Below are positions 45,794-54,855 of a DNA stretch of 64,000 nucleotides, piece by piece. Every line of letters begins with the position of its first letter. Position 1 is the first letter of the stretch. Origin of the DNA: an uncultured Bacilli bacterium (GTDB lineage: Bacteria > Bacillota_I > Bacilli_A > RF39 > UBA660); NCBI GenBank assembly GCA_934101115.1, contig CAKOPW010000003.1, positions 39,532 through 103,531 of the forward strand. The letters run 5' to 3'. The notes beneath the pieces are model-generated. The model saw only the letters and a list, made by a program, of their open reading frames with translations, was not told the origin of the DNA and did not search any database. Position numbers and translations under genes: made by a program.

Positions 45794-46604
45794 TATGTAC
45801 CTCCACTTGAGGATATGGAATCTTTATTCCATCCTTATCAAATTGATTCTTTACAATTCCAAATACTTTTCTTTTCATATCAAATTTAGAATCCGGTTTA
45901 GCATGTACTCTAAATATATAAGTAACTGAAGAATCATTCATACTTTCAATACCTAAATATTCACAAGGTTTTACTATATTTGGAAGTTTATTAATTCTAT
46001 CCATTGCTTTTGCAAGAGATTTTTTTACGTTTTCTTCCGTTTCTTCATAAGCAACATCAACCATAATTGGAATACTTGCATGCTTTTGACTCATATTTAT
46101 AACATGGGATATTTCACGGTTTGATATTATTAATATATTACCATCAAAATCTCTTACTTTAGTATTTTTAAGACCAAGTCCAACGACATATCCAATAAAA
46201 TCATTTATTTGAACCAAATCACCTATTATAAAATAGTTATCCATTATAATATTACATCCACTTATAATATCTTTAAGCATATCTTGAAAAGCAAGACCTG
46301 CTATAGCACCAGCAATTCCAAGACCTGCTAGAATGCCTTTTACATTTACTCCATAAGTAGCAAGAATAATACATAATCCAACAATTATTAAAACATATTT
46401 TAAAACACTGCTGATAAGAACAACAATAGTGTTTCTTTTTTTGTCTTCCAACTTATTTGTATTAGTTATCAACATTCTTTTTATTGCCCTAGATAAAATA
46501 TTCATAAGTAAGTAACAAGATAAAACTACTATTATAGGAACATAAAATTTTGGACTAGATATAAAGTCAATAATTTTTTCAACATTAATCATTTTATTCA
46601 CCAA
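45777..46604 (-). CDS. mscS: MscS-family mechanosensitive channel
   Basis: Three N-terminal membrane helices (about 17-34, 62-80, 84-104) with the pore helix GVNVKGILAGLGIAGAIAGL then AFQDMLKDIISG, followed by the beta domain (GDLVQINDFIGYVVGLGLKN, ..IISNREISHVINMS). It releases solutes upon hypo-osmotic shock. 275 aa, normal for MscS/YkuT types. Follows the Tam41 gene terminator. Confidence 0.94.
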   Translation of the reverse strand: MVNKMINVEKIIDFISSPKFYVPIIVVLSCYLLMNILSRAIKRMLITNTNKLEDKKRNTIVVLISSVLKYVLIIVGLCIILATYGVNVKGILAGLGIAGAIAGLAFQDMLKDIISGCNIIMDNYFIIGDLVQINDFIGYVVGLGLKNTKVRDFDGNILIISNREISHVINMSQKHASIPIMVDVAYEETEENVKKSLAKAMDRINKLPNIVKPCEYLGIESMNDSSVTYIFRVHAKPDSKFDMKRKVFGIVKNQFDKDGIKIPYPQVEVHNGKKL

Positions 46605-46626
46605 GTATATTATACCTTAAACACAA

Positions 46627-46650
46627 GAAAAAAGACAAGTTTTCTTGTCT
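46627..46650 (-). terminator. Terminator after the Tam41-type gene
   Basis: AGACAAG / CTTGTCT perfect stem, 4-nt loop, TTTTTTC on the minus strand, overlapping the stop codon. Confidence 0.85.
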
Positions 46651-47530
46651 ATTTAAGTTTCTTCTTTTTAGCTTTTTCTTTTACGTATGATAGAGAATCC
46701 TTTATTCCACTTACTCTTAATCCTTTAAGAGGTTGGCATATACTTTCACACAAATTAATATGTTTTATATGCTTTAAAAGATAATTACCATATTTTGCTT
46801 TCTTCTTATTTTTAAATTTATCATAATTTGGTATTTTACTTGCATTACTATAAACGTTATCCAAGTTAACCAAAACAGTTTCACCATCTATCTTAATATA
46901 TTTCTCATATTTAGAATAAATATTTAGAAGCTCATCAATATTTCCTCTTACTATATTTGAAACTTTATTTGGATTTTCAATGATAAATCTAATGTCACCT
47001 TTATATGATAATGAACAAATCATCTCAAAAAGTTCATAAATATTCAATTTTTCTTTGTTTAAAATAAGTAAAGATGTTAATAAAACGTTTTCTCTGTTAG
47101 AATCAACTACATCATCAAGTTCTTTTGTACTTATAAAAGAATAAATTGGTTTTTGCATTCTACCTGTAACATAAAAACTATCCCAAACACTTAGGTGCTT
47201 AATGAAATCTTTAGTTTCTATTACACCGAACTTATAATTAACTTTTCTATCTCTAACTACATTATATATAACACCAGTTCTGCCCTTTAATTTTTTAGAA
47301 CTCAATTTAAGCAATTTTCTCCTAGTGTTTTCAGTATAATCTTCTGGATTTTTAGCAATATCATTGATTAACCATTCTTTTAAAGAATCAACTACAAATA
47401 TAAAATCCATACTCTTTACAGTCTTTGAATTATAACCTGCTTGATGAAAAAAACTTGATCCATATCCATAAGCAGCTGTGATTCCATCCTTAGATGAAAT
47501 TATATTTTGTGCTTCTTTAATATAATCCAT
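46649..47530 (-). CDS. Tam41/Mmp37-type phosphatidate cytidylyltransferase (CDP-DAG synthase)
   Basis: AAYGYGSSFFHQAGYNSKTV, then SMDFIFVVDSLKEWL and NDIAKNPEDYT match the nucleotidyltransferase motif of Tam41 (Y-G-S-G-..-D-x-x-x-x-V-D-x-x-x-x-W). Further on GVIYNVVRDRKVNYKFGVIE, KHLSVWDSFYVTGRMQKPI correspond to the I-K-Y-G-V and W-x-x-x-Y-x-x-G-R-x-Q-K-P blocks. Tam41 makes CDP-diacylglycerol from phosphatidate and CTP in mitochondria; bacterial homologues exist. It starts 3 bp after chromosomal parB. If the genome lacks CdsA this would be the essential enzyme of phospholipid synthesis. Confidence 0.88.
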   Translation of the reverse strand: MDYIKEAQNIISSKDGITAAYGYGSSFFHQAGYNSKTVKSMDFIFVVDSLKEWLINDIAKNPEDYTENTRRKLLKLSSKKLKGRTGVIYNVVRDRKVNYKFGVIETKDFIKHLSVWDSFYVTGRMQKPIYSFISTKELDDVVDSNRENVLLTSLLILNKEKLNIYELFEMICSLSYKGDIRFIIENPNKVSNIVRGNIDELLNIYSKYEKYIKIDGETVLVNLDNVYSNASKIPNYDKFKNKKKAKYGNYLLKHIKHINLCESICQPLKGLRVSGIKDSLSYVKEKAKKKKLK

Positions 47531-47533
47531 AAA

Positions 47534-48418
47534 TTATTCTCCAATTTTAACGTTTAATATTTCCATTATTCTATCTAAATCACTGTTGGAATCAAATGGA
47601 ATAACAATCTTTTTCTTAGAAACAACAGCTTTAGAACCAGTCATTTCTCTTAAAGTATTTTCATATATTTTAAGTTTTAAATCTTTTTCTTCATATTTAA
47701 TTTGTTTTCTTTTTGGTATTTCTTCTTCTCTAGAAATATCTTCAATATCTCTTACAGTTAAATTTTCTCTTACAATTTTATTAGCAAGGGTAATTATTTC
47801 TGTTTCATCTTCCATCTTACTTAAAACTCTAGCATGGCTTGCTGATATTTTACCAGTTATAACCATGTCTTGAACTAGACTTGGAAGTTTTAAAAGTCCT
47901 AAAAGATTTGTAATATATGTTCTTGATTTATTGAAACGATTTGCAAGCATTTCTTGAGTATATCCCATGTTATCCATGAATTTTTTATATGCTTTTGCCT
48001 CTTCTATCGCACTCAAATCTTCTCTTTGAATGTTTTCAATTAAAGCAAGTTCCATCATTTGTTTATCATCAAAATCTTTTATGATGGCTGGAATAGTAGT
48101 TAAACCTGCAAGTTTACTTGCTTTTGTTCTACGTTCTCCGGCTACAAGCTCATATCCTTTAATACTCTTTTTAACAATAATTGGTTCAAGTAAACCATGT
48201 TCTTTAATTGATGCAGCAAGTTCACTTAAACTTTCTTCATCAAAATGAGTTCTAGGTTGATAAGGATTTGATCTAATTTCATCAATATTTATATCAACTA
48301 CATCACTTTTTTTAGTGTTTTCAACAATGTCCTTTTCAAATGTATTAAAATCCATTTCACTATTAAAAAGTTGTTCCAATCCCTTTCCTAAAGCCTTTCT
48401 TGTATTAGTTTGACTCAT
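47534..48418 (-). CDS. parB: Chromosomal ParB/Spo0J
   Basis: ParB CTPase domain with IDEIRSNPYQPRTHFDEESL, LVAGERRTKASKLAG (GERR box) and ALIENIQREDLSAIEEAKAY, then the HTH MGYTQEMLANRFNKSRTYIT and the C-terminal dimerisation region. The start overlaps soj by 14 bp. It binds parS and organises the chromosome origin. Compare the plasmid-type ParB at 1-439, which is clearly from another lineage. A parS-like site is at 52405-52420. Confidence 0.96.
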   Translation of the reverse strand: MSQTNTRKALGKGLEQLFNSEMDFNTFEKDIVENTKKSDVVDINIDEIRSNPYQPRTHFDEESLSELAASIKEHGLLEPIIVKKSIKGYELVAGERRTKASKLAGLTTIPAIIKDFDDKQMMELALIENIQREDLSAIEEAKAYKKFMDNMGYTQEMLANRFNKSRTYITNLLGLLKLPSLVQDMVITGKISASHARVLSKMEDETEIITLANKIVRENLTVRDIEDISREEEIPKRKQIKYEEKDLKLKIYENTLREMTGSKAVVSKKKIVIPFDSNSDLDRIMEILNVKIGE

Positions 48419-49205
48419 CTCTTCTTATAACCTCCTCAGCTAAATTATTATAAGCTTTTGCAGCTCTACTTTCTGGGTCATATTCATTTATTGGTTCGCC
48501 ATGGCTTGGTGCTTCTACTAAACGAATTAAACGAGGAATGATAGTATCAAAAACTTTTTCATTAAAGAATTTTCTAACTTCTTCAACAACTTCAAGTCCT
48601 AAATTTGTTCTAGAATCAAGTAAAGTTAGTAAAACTCCCTCTATTCTTAATCTAGGATTTAACCTAGTTTGTGTCATAATAATTGTATTTAAAAGTTGAG
48701 TTATTCCTTCTAGTGCAAAGAACTCACATTGAACTGGAATAATAACTGAATCACTGGCAACTAAAGCATTTGTTGTTAAAAGTCCTAAACTTGGTGGACA
48801 ATCAATAATAATATAATCAAAATTATCCTTTATAGGTTCTAAAACACATTTTAGCTGTTCATTCATTTTAAAATCATTATTTTCATGAGTCATTTCAATT
48901 AACTCAATATCAATTCCTGCTAAATTTATAGTTGCAGGCATTATAAATAGATTGGTAAATCTTGTTTTTATTATAGCTTTCTTAGCAGGTACACTTCCAT
49001 TTAAACAATCATAGACACTTGCAGTTATATCGCCCTTATTTATTCCAAGTCCAGTTGACGTATTACCTTGTGGGTCCAAGTCAATTAAAAGAGTTCTTTT
49101 GCCTAATTTTCCCAAAGAAGCAGACAAATTTATACTAGTTGTAGTTTTACCAACTCCACCCTTTTGATTTACTAACGATATAACTCTAGCCATAATACCA
49201 CTCAT
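48405..49205 (-). CDS. soj: Chromosomal ParA/Soj ATPase
   Basis: ISLVNQKGGVGKTTTSINLS (deviant Walker A), LLIDLDPQGNTSTGLG and DYIIIDCPPSLGLLT identify Soj. 266 aa from ATG 49205 (AGGT at 5 nt); the ATG at 49193 (MARVISL) is an alternative closer to family starts. It works with ParB in origin segregation and replication control. Operon: soj, parB, Tam41-type gene. Confidence 0.96.
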   Translation of the reverse strand: MSGIMARVISLVNQKGGVGKTTTSINLSASLGKLGKRTLLIDLDPQGNTSTGLGINKGDITASVYDCLNGSVPAKKAIIKTRFTNLFIMPATINLAGIDIELIEMTHENNDFKMNEQLKCVLEPIKDNFDYIIIDCPPSLGLLTTNALVASDSVIIPVQCEFFALEGITQLLNTIIMTQTRLNPRLRIEGVLLTLLDSRTNLGLEVVEEVRKFFNEKVFDTIIPRLIRLVEAPSHGEPINEYDPESRAAKAYNNLAEEVIRRDESN

Positions 49206-49274
49206 TTCTACCTAATGTCTACATAATAGATTATAACATAATTATTTATTAAATAGAAACCAATTTTTTACATT

Positions 49275-50840
49275 TTAGTTATTATTTTTATTACCATATC
49301 TTTGATTAAATTTTTCTATTTGAGTTAGTCTTTTTTGAGGTTCCTTTTTAGGAACAAAATCTTCTTCATATTCATATCCAAGAGAATACTTACTAACTGG
49401 ATAAAAAGTAATGATATCTTTTGTTTCCATTATAGTAACAACCTGAATTTTATCTAATGATATGTCACCCAAAACACCTGCACCAGGATAATCAATAATG
49501 TATTTATCAACTGATTCATCCAATGATCTAAAAACAGGATTCATATCCTTTATAAGATTACGTATTTTAAAATATTCATCATTTATATTAAAAGATGGAG
49601 AGAATTTTCCTGAGCCATTTTCGGAATAGTAATGAGCCATTATATGATCAATTGAACGCATATTTGAATATCTAAATATTTGCTTGATAAAATATGAATT
49701 AGGCTCTTCATCAATTTCTCCAAGGTTCTTTTTAACTATAGCAAATAATCTTTCTATATTAACAAAAATCTTTCTGGGAATATTTGACTGTTTCAACAAA
49801 TAATTTTCAATTACATCTTTTGCCTTTTTGTAATCTTTATTTCTAATCAACGTATTTATATATACAACTAAAACATCTAAAGATTTATTTTTAGATAAAA
49901 TTTTTGTTTCAAATATATTTATTGCTGCACCATAATTACCTTGTGATGTTTCGATTCCAGCGCTTAGTACATCCTTTGCAGATGAATTTTTTAGCTTATT
50001 AAAATAAGTTTTTGCTTCTTCTATATTTCCCTTTAATAATTCTATTCTGGCAAGCCAACAAGCCGATTTAGAAAGAAGTTTTGGAGAACAATTCGAGTTA
50101 TTAACTTCTTTAAAAAGTTCATAAGCAGCGTCATAATCGTGAAGTATAAATTTTACAATTGCTTTTTTAATAAAAAGTAATGCATATTTTTCATCAAAAC
50201 AAGTATATCTTTCAAGATATCTATTTGCCATATCAACATCATCAGTATTTATATATGCATCAACAACAGCACAAGTTTCAAAAGCATCTTTAGGCTCAAA
50301 ATGATGCTGTTGAATAGTTTTTAAAGCATCAGCATCATTCTCTATATCTTGATAAAAAAGAACAATTTGAAATATTGTATCATGATCATGAACTACCGGA
50401 TGATTAGCAAGGAATGCTAAAACTTCATCATTTAATCCGGCTTTTCTCCCTGCAATAATAAGAAACTTTATATTTTTCTCATCTTTTTCTGAATCAGCAT
50501 AATAAGCTTTCAATAAATAGTAGTATGCTTCTTCATACATAGATAAAAAAGAATAACAAGTGCCTAAAGCTTTATATATAAAGTAAGGATTAATAGAAAT
50601 AGGATTCTCAATAATTTTTAACTCTTCTATTGCCTCTTGATAACGTTCATATTTCATATATATTTTAGCAAGTTCATATCTAAAATGTTCGTTAGAAGCA
50701 TCTTTTCCGATTTCGTTTTTCAAAAGTAAAACAGCTTCATCAAATCTGCCTTCATCAGATAAATATCTAGCTTGATTTATTATATTATTAATATTATTCT
50801 TTTTCACCATATGTTTATATTGACCTTTACTATATCGCAT
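49275..50840 (-). CDS. TPR-repeat protein, paralogue 1
   Basis: Many degenerate tetratricopeptide repeats (for example FDEAVLLLKNEI..ASNEHFRYELAK, YQEAIEELKIIE, YEEAYYYLLKAYY, YGAAINIFET) fill residues 15-385. The C-terminal about 100 residues form a separate domain with DKYIIDYPGAGVLGDISLDK, IQVVTIMETKDIITFYPVS and an end KRLTQIEKFNQRYG. The next gene has the same C-terminal domain. Cytoplasmic; it should scaffold a protein complex. Next to soj-parB. AGGAGGGATTTAT precedes the ATG. Confidence 0.85.
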   Translation of the reverse strand: MRYSKGQYKHMVKKNNINNIINQARYLSDEGRFDEAVLLLKNEIGKDASNEHFRYELAKIYMKYERYQEAIEELKIIENPISINPYFIYKALGTCYSFLSMYEEAYYYLLKAYYADSEKDEKNIKFLIIAGRKAGLNDEVLAFLANHPVVHDHDTIFQIVLFYQDIENDADALKTIQQHHFEPKDAFETCAVVDAYINTDDVDMANRYLERYTCFDEKYALLFIKKAIVKFILHDYDAAYELFKEVNNSNCSPKLLSKSACWLARIELLKGNIEEAKTYFNKLKNSSAKDVLSAGIETSQGNYGAAINIFETKILSKNKSLDVLVVYINTLIRNKDYKKAKDVIENYLLKQSNIPRKIFVNIERLFAIVKKNLGEIDEEPNSYFIKQIFRYSNMRSIDHIMAHYYSENGSGKFSPSFNINDEYFKIRNLIKDMNPVFRSLDESVDKYIIDYPGAGVLGDISLDKIQVVTIMETKDIITFYPVSKYSLGYEYEEDFVPKKEPQKRLTQIEKFNQRYGNKNNN

Positions 50841-50891
50841 ATAAATCCCTCCTATTTTTATTATTTATCAATATATTATTATTCTTTATAA

Positions 50892-52421
50892 TTAATTATT
50901 TTCAGTTGGAGTTAATCTTTTAACATTATTAGCAAATTCATTTGATTCATTATCAAAACTTTTCTTATAAGATAACTCACTTACTGGATAAAAAGATATT
51001 ATATCTTTTGTACCTATAATTGTAACAACTTGCATTTTATTTAGGATTTTTTCATTTAAAATACCAGCTGCTGGAAAATCAACTAAGTATGTGTCACATA
51101 CATTAGTGCATGCATAAATTTTTGGATATTCATTTGCAATCAACTCTTGAAGCTTATAAAAAGTAGCCTCCAAATCCATTTCAGGATAAAAATTATACTT
51201 TTCAGAATTATCACTTGCACGATCGATAGTTGTATCAGTAGAATAATCAATTATTTGTTTTGACATATAACTTGTTTTTTGAGTCTTTAAGTCCATTTTA
51301 TTTTTAGCAAGTGTAATCAACAAGGTTACACTTGTTAAAATATGTTTATTAAGCTTGTTTTTATAGTTAAAGTATACAAAACCAAGGATGTTTAAAGCAT
51401 CTAAATAGTCTCCTTTTCTAATATCAATACTAGCAATACAAATTAAAGAATTTGCTCTATAATATTCGTCTTTTTGACTTAATTTTTCCAAAATGCTTTC
51501 GGCTTTATCTAATTCATTATTATATATACATAGGGTAGCTTTTAAAATTTTTGTTTTAGATGAATTATGAGACATAAATTTTAAATATTTATTTGCTTCT
51601 TCTATTTTCCCTAATCTTATTTGAGATTTTATTAACCAATAAGCCGTTTCAGTGATACGATATTTACTTTTAATTAAAAGTTTAAGTATCTTTTCACTTT
51701 CAGCATAATTTGAGTGACGATATTCAATTTTTCCCTTCAAAAGTAAAGCAAAACGATTCAATCTATTCATGCTATTTAAAAGTTCAAATGATTTAGTAAC
51801 TTTACCAACCTCATAATACACAGCAGCTAAAATAGTTTTATCGTAGTCTCCTTCAGCTTCAAAAGATGTGTTTTGTATAATTTCTAACGCCTTAGCATCC
51901 ATTTTCAATTCATGATAAAGACTTATAACCTGACATATCGTATTATTGTTTTGATAAAAAGGATACTTTTCAATAAAAGATAATCCTTCTTGAAATCTTT
52001 TAGAGTTATTAGCAGAACTTACTATCATATAATATATATAATCTTCTGTTTTCTCATGACGTTCATCATATTCATAAGCTTTAACTCCACAATCAAAACT
52101 ATCATTATACTTTTTAAGATTAAAGTAACATATACAAAGTTTATAATAAATATGATAAGATTTAACAACTTTTCCATCAGTCAAAAATAATAAATGCTTT
52201 ACAGCTTCATCATAATTATGTTTTTTCATATACAGTTTAGCAAGTTCAAAATGACATATTATATCACCTGTTAAAGAAATTTTTTTCTCAACTAATGCAA
52301 GTGCTTCATCCAATTTATTTTCTGCTACCAATTCTTTTACATCATTAAAAGATATAGCATTATTCTCTAAATTTTCTAATTCACTAACTTGTTTTTTTTC
52401 TACTTCTTTCAAGTGAAACAC
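50892..52421 (-). CDS. TPR-repeat protein, paralogue 2
   Basis: Same plan as the downstream gene: TPR repeats from about 25 to 370 and a C-terminal domain CDTYLVDFPAAGILNEKILN, KMQVVTIIGTKDIISFYPVS, ending NVKRLTPTENN. The two arose by duplication. Start: AAGGGG overlaps the GTG at 52421, while a TTG at 52412 is 8 nt away and better placed. A parS-like 16-mer covers this initiation region. Confidence 0.83.
   Translation of the reverse strand: MFHLKEVEKKQVSELENLENNAISFNDVKELVAENKLDEALALVEKKISLTGDIICHFELAKLYMKKHNYDEAVKHLLFLTDGKVVKSYHIYYKLCICYFNLKKYNDSFDCGVKAYEYDERHEKTEDYIYYMIVSSANNSKRFQEGLSFIEKYPFYQNNNTICQVISLYHELKMDAKALEIIQNTSFEAEGDYDKTILAAVYYEVGKVTKSFELLNSMNRLNRFALLLKGKIEYRHSNYAESEKILKLLIKSKYRITETAYWLIKSQIRLGKIEEANKYLKFMSHNSSKTKILKATLCIYNNELDKAESILEKLSQKDEYYRANSLICIASIDIRKGDYLDALNILGFVYFNYKNKLNKHILTSVTLLITLAKNKMDLKTQKTSYMSKQIIDYSTDTTIDRASDNSEKYNFYPEMDLEATFYKLQELIANEYPKIYACTNVCDTYLVDFPAAGILNEKILNKMQVVTIIGTKDIISFYPVSELSYKKSFDNESNEFANNVKRLTPTENN
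52405..52420. promoter_or_regulatory. parS: Candidate parS site (14 of 16 match)
   Basis: TCTTTCAAGTGAAACA differs from the palindromic bacterial consensus TGTTTCACGTGAAACA at two positions. It lies 3.2 kb from soj-parB, within the usual range, and in the start region of a TPR gene. A match of this quality by chance is uncommon but possible in AT-rich DNA. Confidence 0.55.
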
Positions 52422-52460
52422 CCCTTACAAATATGCAACCTATAATAACACATTTTATGA

Positions 52461-52487
52461 CAAATGAAAAGTCTCACGAAGAGACTT
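52461..52487 (-). terminator. Terminator after pheT
   Basis: AAGTCTC / GAGACTT perfect 7-bp stem with TTCGT loop, followed by TTCATTT; overlaps the pheT stop. Confidence 0.8.
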
Positions 52488-54855
52488 ATTGATTTCTTAA
52501 TTTAGCATCAAATTTTGTTTCAATATCTTTTATTACTTTATTGAATACTACCATTACTTCCTCATCGCTTAAAGTACGTGTTTCATCTTTAAACACTAAC
52601 TTATATGCCATAGATTTCTTACCTTCTTCAATATTTTCATATATATCAAAGATATTAACTGAGTCAAGAATTCTTCCGGCACTTTTCTTAATTGCTTCTT
52701 TCATTTCTGCATTAGTTACATCATTATTTACTATGAAAGCAAAATCTTTTTCAATGCTTGGATATTTAGAAGCAGTTTTATATTTTATAGGTTTAACTCT
52801 GCTTAATAAACTGTTTAAGTTAAGTTCACAAACATAGATTTCATCTTTTTTAATAGAAGGATGAACTCTACCAATAATTCCTATTTCATTTCTATCTAGC
52901 ATAATTCTAGCACTCATATTTGGATGCATATCAGGTAAATCATTTGCTTGAACAAATGAATATCTATTTTTAAATCCTAAATAATCAAGTAAGTTTTCAA
53001 CAATGCCTTTTAATACAAAGAAATCTACTTTTACTTTTACTCCTAAAACTCCGTTTGCTAAATAATTTCCACTCATAAGTATAGCAGCTTTAGTAGTTTC
53101 ATTATAATTTATATCATATGTTTTAGCTATTTCATAAATTAAAATATCACTTACTTTTCTTGCTTTATTATAATCAAAAACATTGATTAATGATGGAAGT
53201 ATACTTGTTCTAACTACACTTTTATCAACACTCATTGGATTTGGTAATACAACATTTTCAAGATTATCATATTTAAACATCTTAGCCATTTCTGGACTAG
53301 TTAAAGTATAAGTCTTAGCTTCATTTAAACCAGATGCTCTTAAACGAGTTGAAACCATTTTTCTTAAACGAACATCATCAGCATAACGTCCTAAACGGAT
53401 TGGAACTCTAGGAACTTTAGACACTAAGTTTTCATATCCATAGAATCTACCAATTTCTTCAGCAATATCATTTATATTAGCTTCAACGTCTAATCTTCTA
53501 CGTGGAATAACTACATGGAAAACACCATCTTCATAAGTGTATCCAAAATCAAGACGAGTTAATTCAGTTTTAACATCTTCATCAGTAAGTTCAATTCCAA
53601 GCATTTTATTGATATCGTTTTTAGTAAAATCAACACGTTTTTCAGATTTATCTATTACGTCATGTTTTATTTCATCTTTTAGTACTTCAGCTGATGCATA
53701 CTTTTCAAGTAGGAAACATGCCCTTTTTATAGCCTCATCAGTATATTCAAAGTTAAGTCCTTTTCCATAACGGATACTTGCTTCGCTTTTTAAATCAAGT
53801 CTTTGAGCAGTAAGTCTAATAGAAACAGCATCAAATATAGCAGATTCAATTAAAACTGTTGTAGTGGATTCATCAACTTCAGTGTTTTCTCCACCCATAA
53901 CACCAGCTATACATACAGGCTTTTCACCATCCGTAATAACGATATCATTTTCAGTTAATTTACGGTCCTTACCATCTAAAGTAACAATATTTTCTCCATC
54001 AACTGCATCTCTTACTAAAACATGTTTTCCAAGTTTATCATAATCAAAGAAGTGAAGTGGTTGACCATATTCAAGCATAACATAGTTAGATATATCAACA
54101 ACATTATTAATTGAACGCATACCAGCTGCTTTCAAACGGTTTTTAATAAAATCAGGAGATTCGCCAATTTTAACATTTTTAACCATTTTAGCAATATAAT
54201 ATGGACATTTTTTAGTTTCAACATCAAGACTAAATTTATCTTTAATTGATTCATCTATTTCATGATAATCACTTTTTGGTAAATGTACACGTTTATTTAA
54301 AACTGTTGCAACTTCATAAGCAAAACCAATATGATAATAGCAATCATTATTACGACGTTTATGGTTATCAAGATCATATATTGTATCATCTAGTCCAAGT
54401 ATCTTTAGTGGATCTTCTCCAACCTTTGAAGACATTGGAAGTTCTGTAATACCTGCAGCATAAGTTTCATCATTTTTCTCTTCAAGTCCAAGTTCAAAAA
54501 GAGCACAAATCATACCATTTGATTCAACGCCTCTAATTTTTCCTTCCTTTATTTGAAAGTCCCCAGGTAATATACATCCAGGTAAAGCAACGATTACCTT
54601 TATACCTTCACGAACATTGCTAGCTCCACATACTATTTGTCTAACAGTTTTTCCATCGTTAACTTTACAAACATGTAAATGATCTGAATCAGGATGATCT
54701 ACACATTCTAGTACTTCACCAACAACAAGATTATCGATATGATGATCTATTACACCTTCAATATTTAAGCCACCTTTAGTTATTTTAACTGCTAGGTCTT
54801 TTAAATCCATACCATCTAAATCTACATAATCTTTAACCCAATTCATACTAATCAT
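52486..54855 (-). CDS. pheT: Phenylalanine-tRNA ligase beta subunit
   Basis: tRNA-binding OB domain (LVVGEVLECVDHPDSDHLHV, CKVNDGKTVRQIVCGASNVR), B3/B4 editing domain with MEYGQPLHFFDYDKL-type block (VMLEYGQPLHFFD), B5 domain (GYTYEDGVFHVVIPRRRLDV then EANINDIAEEIGRFYGY) and a C-terminal anticodon-binding domain (KYPSIEKDFAFIVNNDVTNA). 789 aa, normal length. It shares its first base with the last base of pheS. Forms the alpha2-beta2 enzyme. Confidence 0.97.
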   Translation of the reverse strand: MISMNWVKDYVDLDGMDLKDLAVKITKGGLNIEGVIDHHIDNLVVGEVLECVDHPDSDHLHVCKVNDGKTVRQIVCGASNVREGIKVIVALPGCILPGDFQIKEGKIRGVESNGMICALFELGLEEKNDETYAAGITELPMSSKVGEDPLKILGLDDTIYDLDNHKRRNNDCYYHIGFAYEVATVLNKRVHLPKSDYHEIDESIKDKFSLDVETKKCPYYIAKMVKNVKIGESPDFIKNRLKAAGMRSINNVVDISNYVMLEYGQPLHFFDYDKLGKHVLVRDAVDGENIVTLDGKDRKLTENDIVITDGEKPVCIAGVMGGENTEVDESTTTVLIESAIFDAVSIRLTAQRLDLKSEASIRYGKGLNFEYTDEAIKRACFLLEKYASAEVLKDEIKHDVIDKSEKRVDFTKNDINKMLGIELTDEDVKTELTRLDFGYTYEDGVFHVVIPRRRLDVEANINDIAEEIGRFYGYENLVSKVPRVPIRLGRYADDVRLRKMVSTRLRASGLNEAKTYTLTSPEMAKMFKYDNLENVVLPNPMSVDKSVVRTSILPSLINVFDYNKARKVSDILIYEIAKTYDINYNETTKAAILMSGNYLANGVLGVKVKVDFFVLKGIVENLLDYLGFKNRYSFVQANDLPDMHPNMSARIMLDRNEIGIIGRVHPSIKKDEIYVCELNLNSLLSRVKPIKYKTASKYPSIEKDFAFIVNNDVTNAEMKEAIKKSAGRILDSVNIFDIYENIEEGKKSMAYKLVFKDETRTLSDEEVMVVFNKVIKDIETKFDAKLRNQ

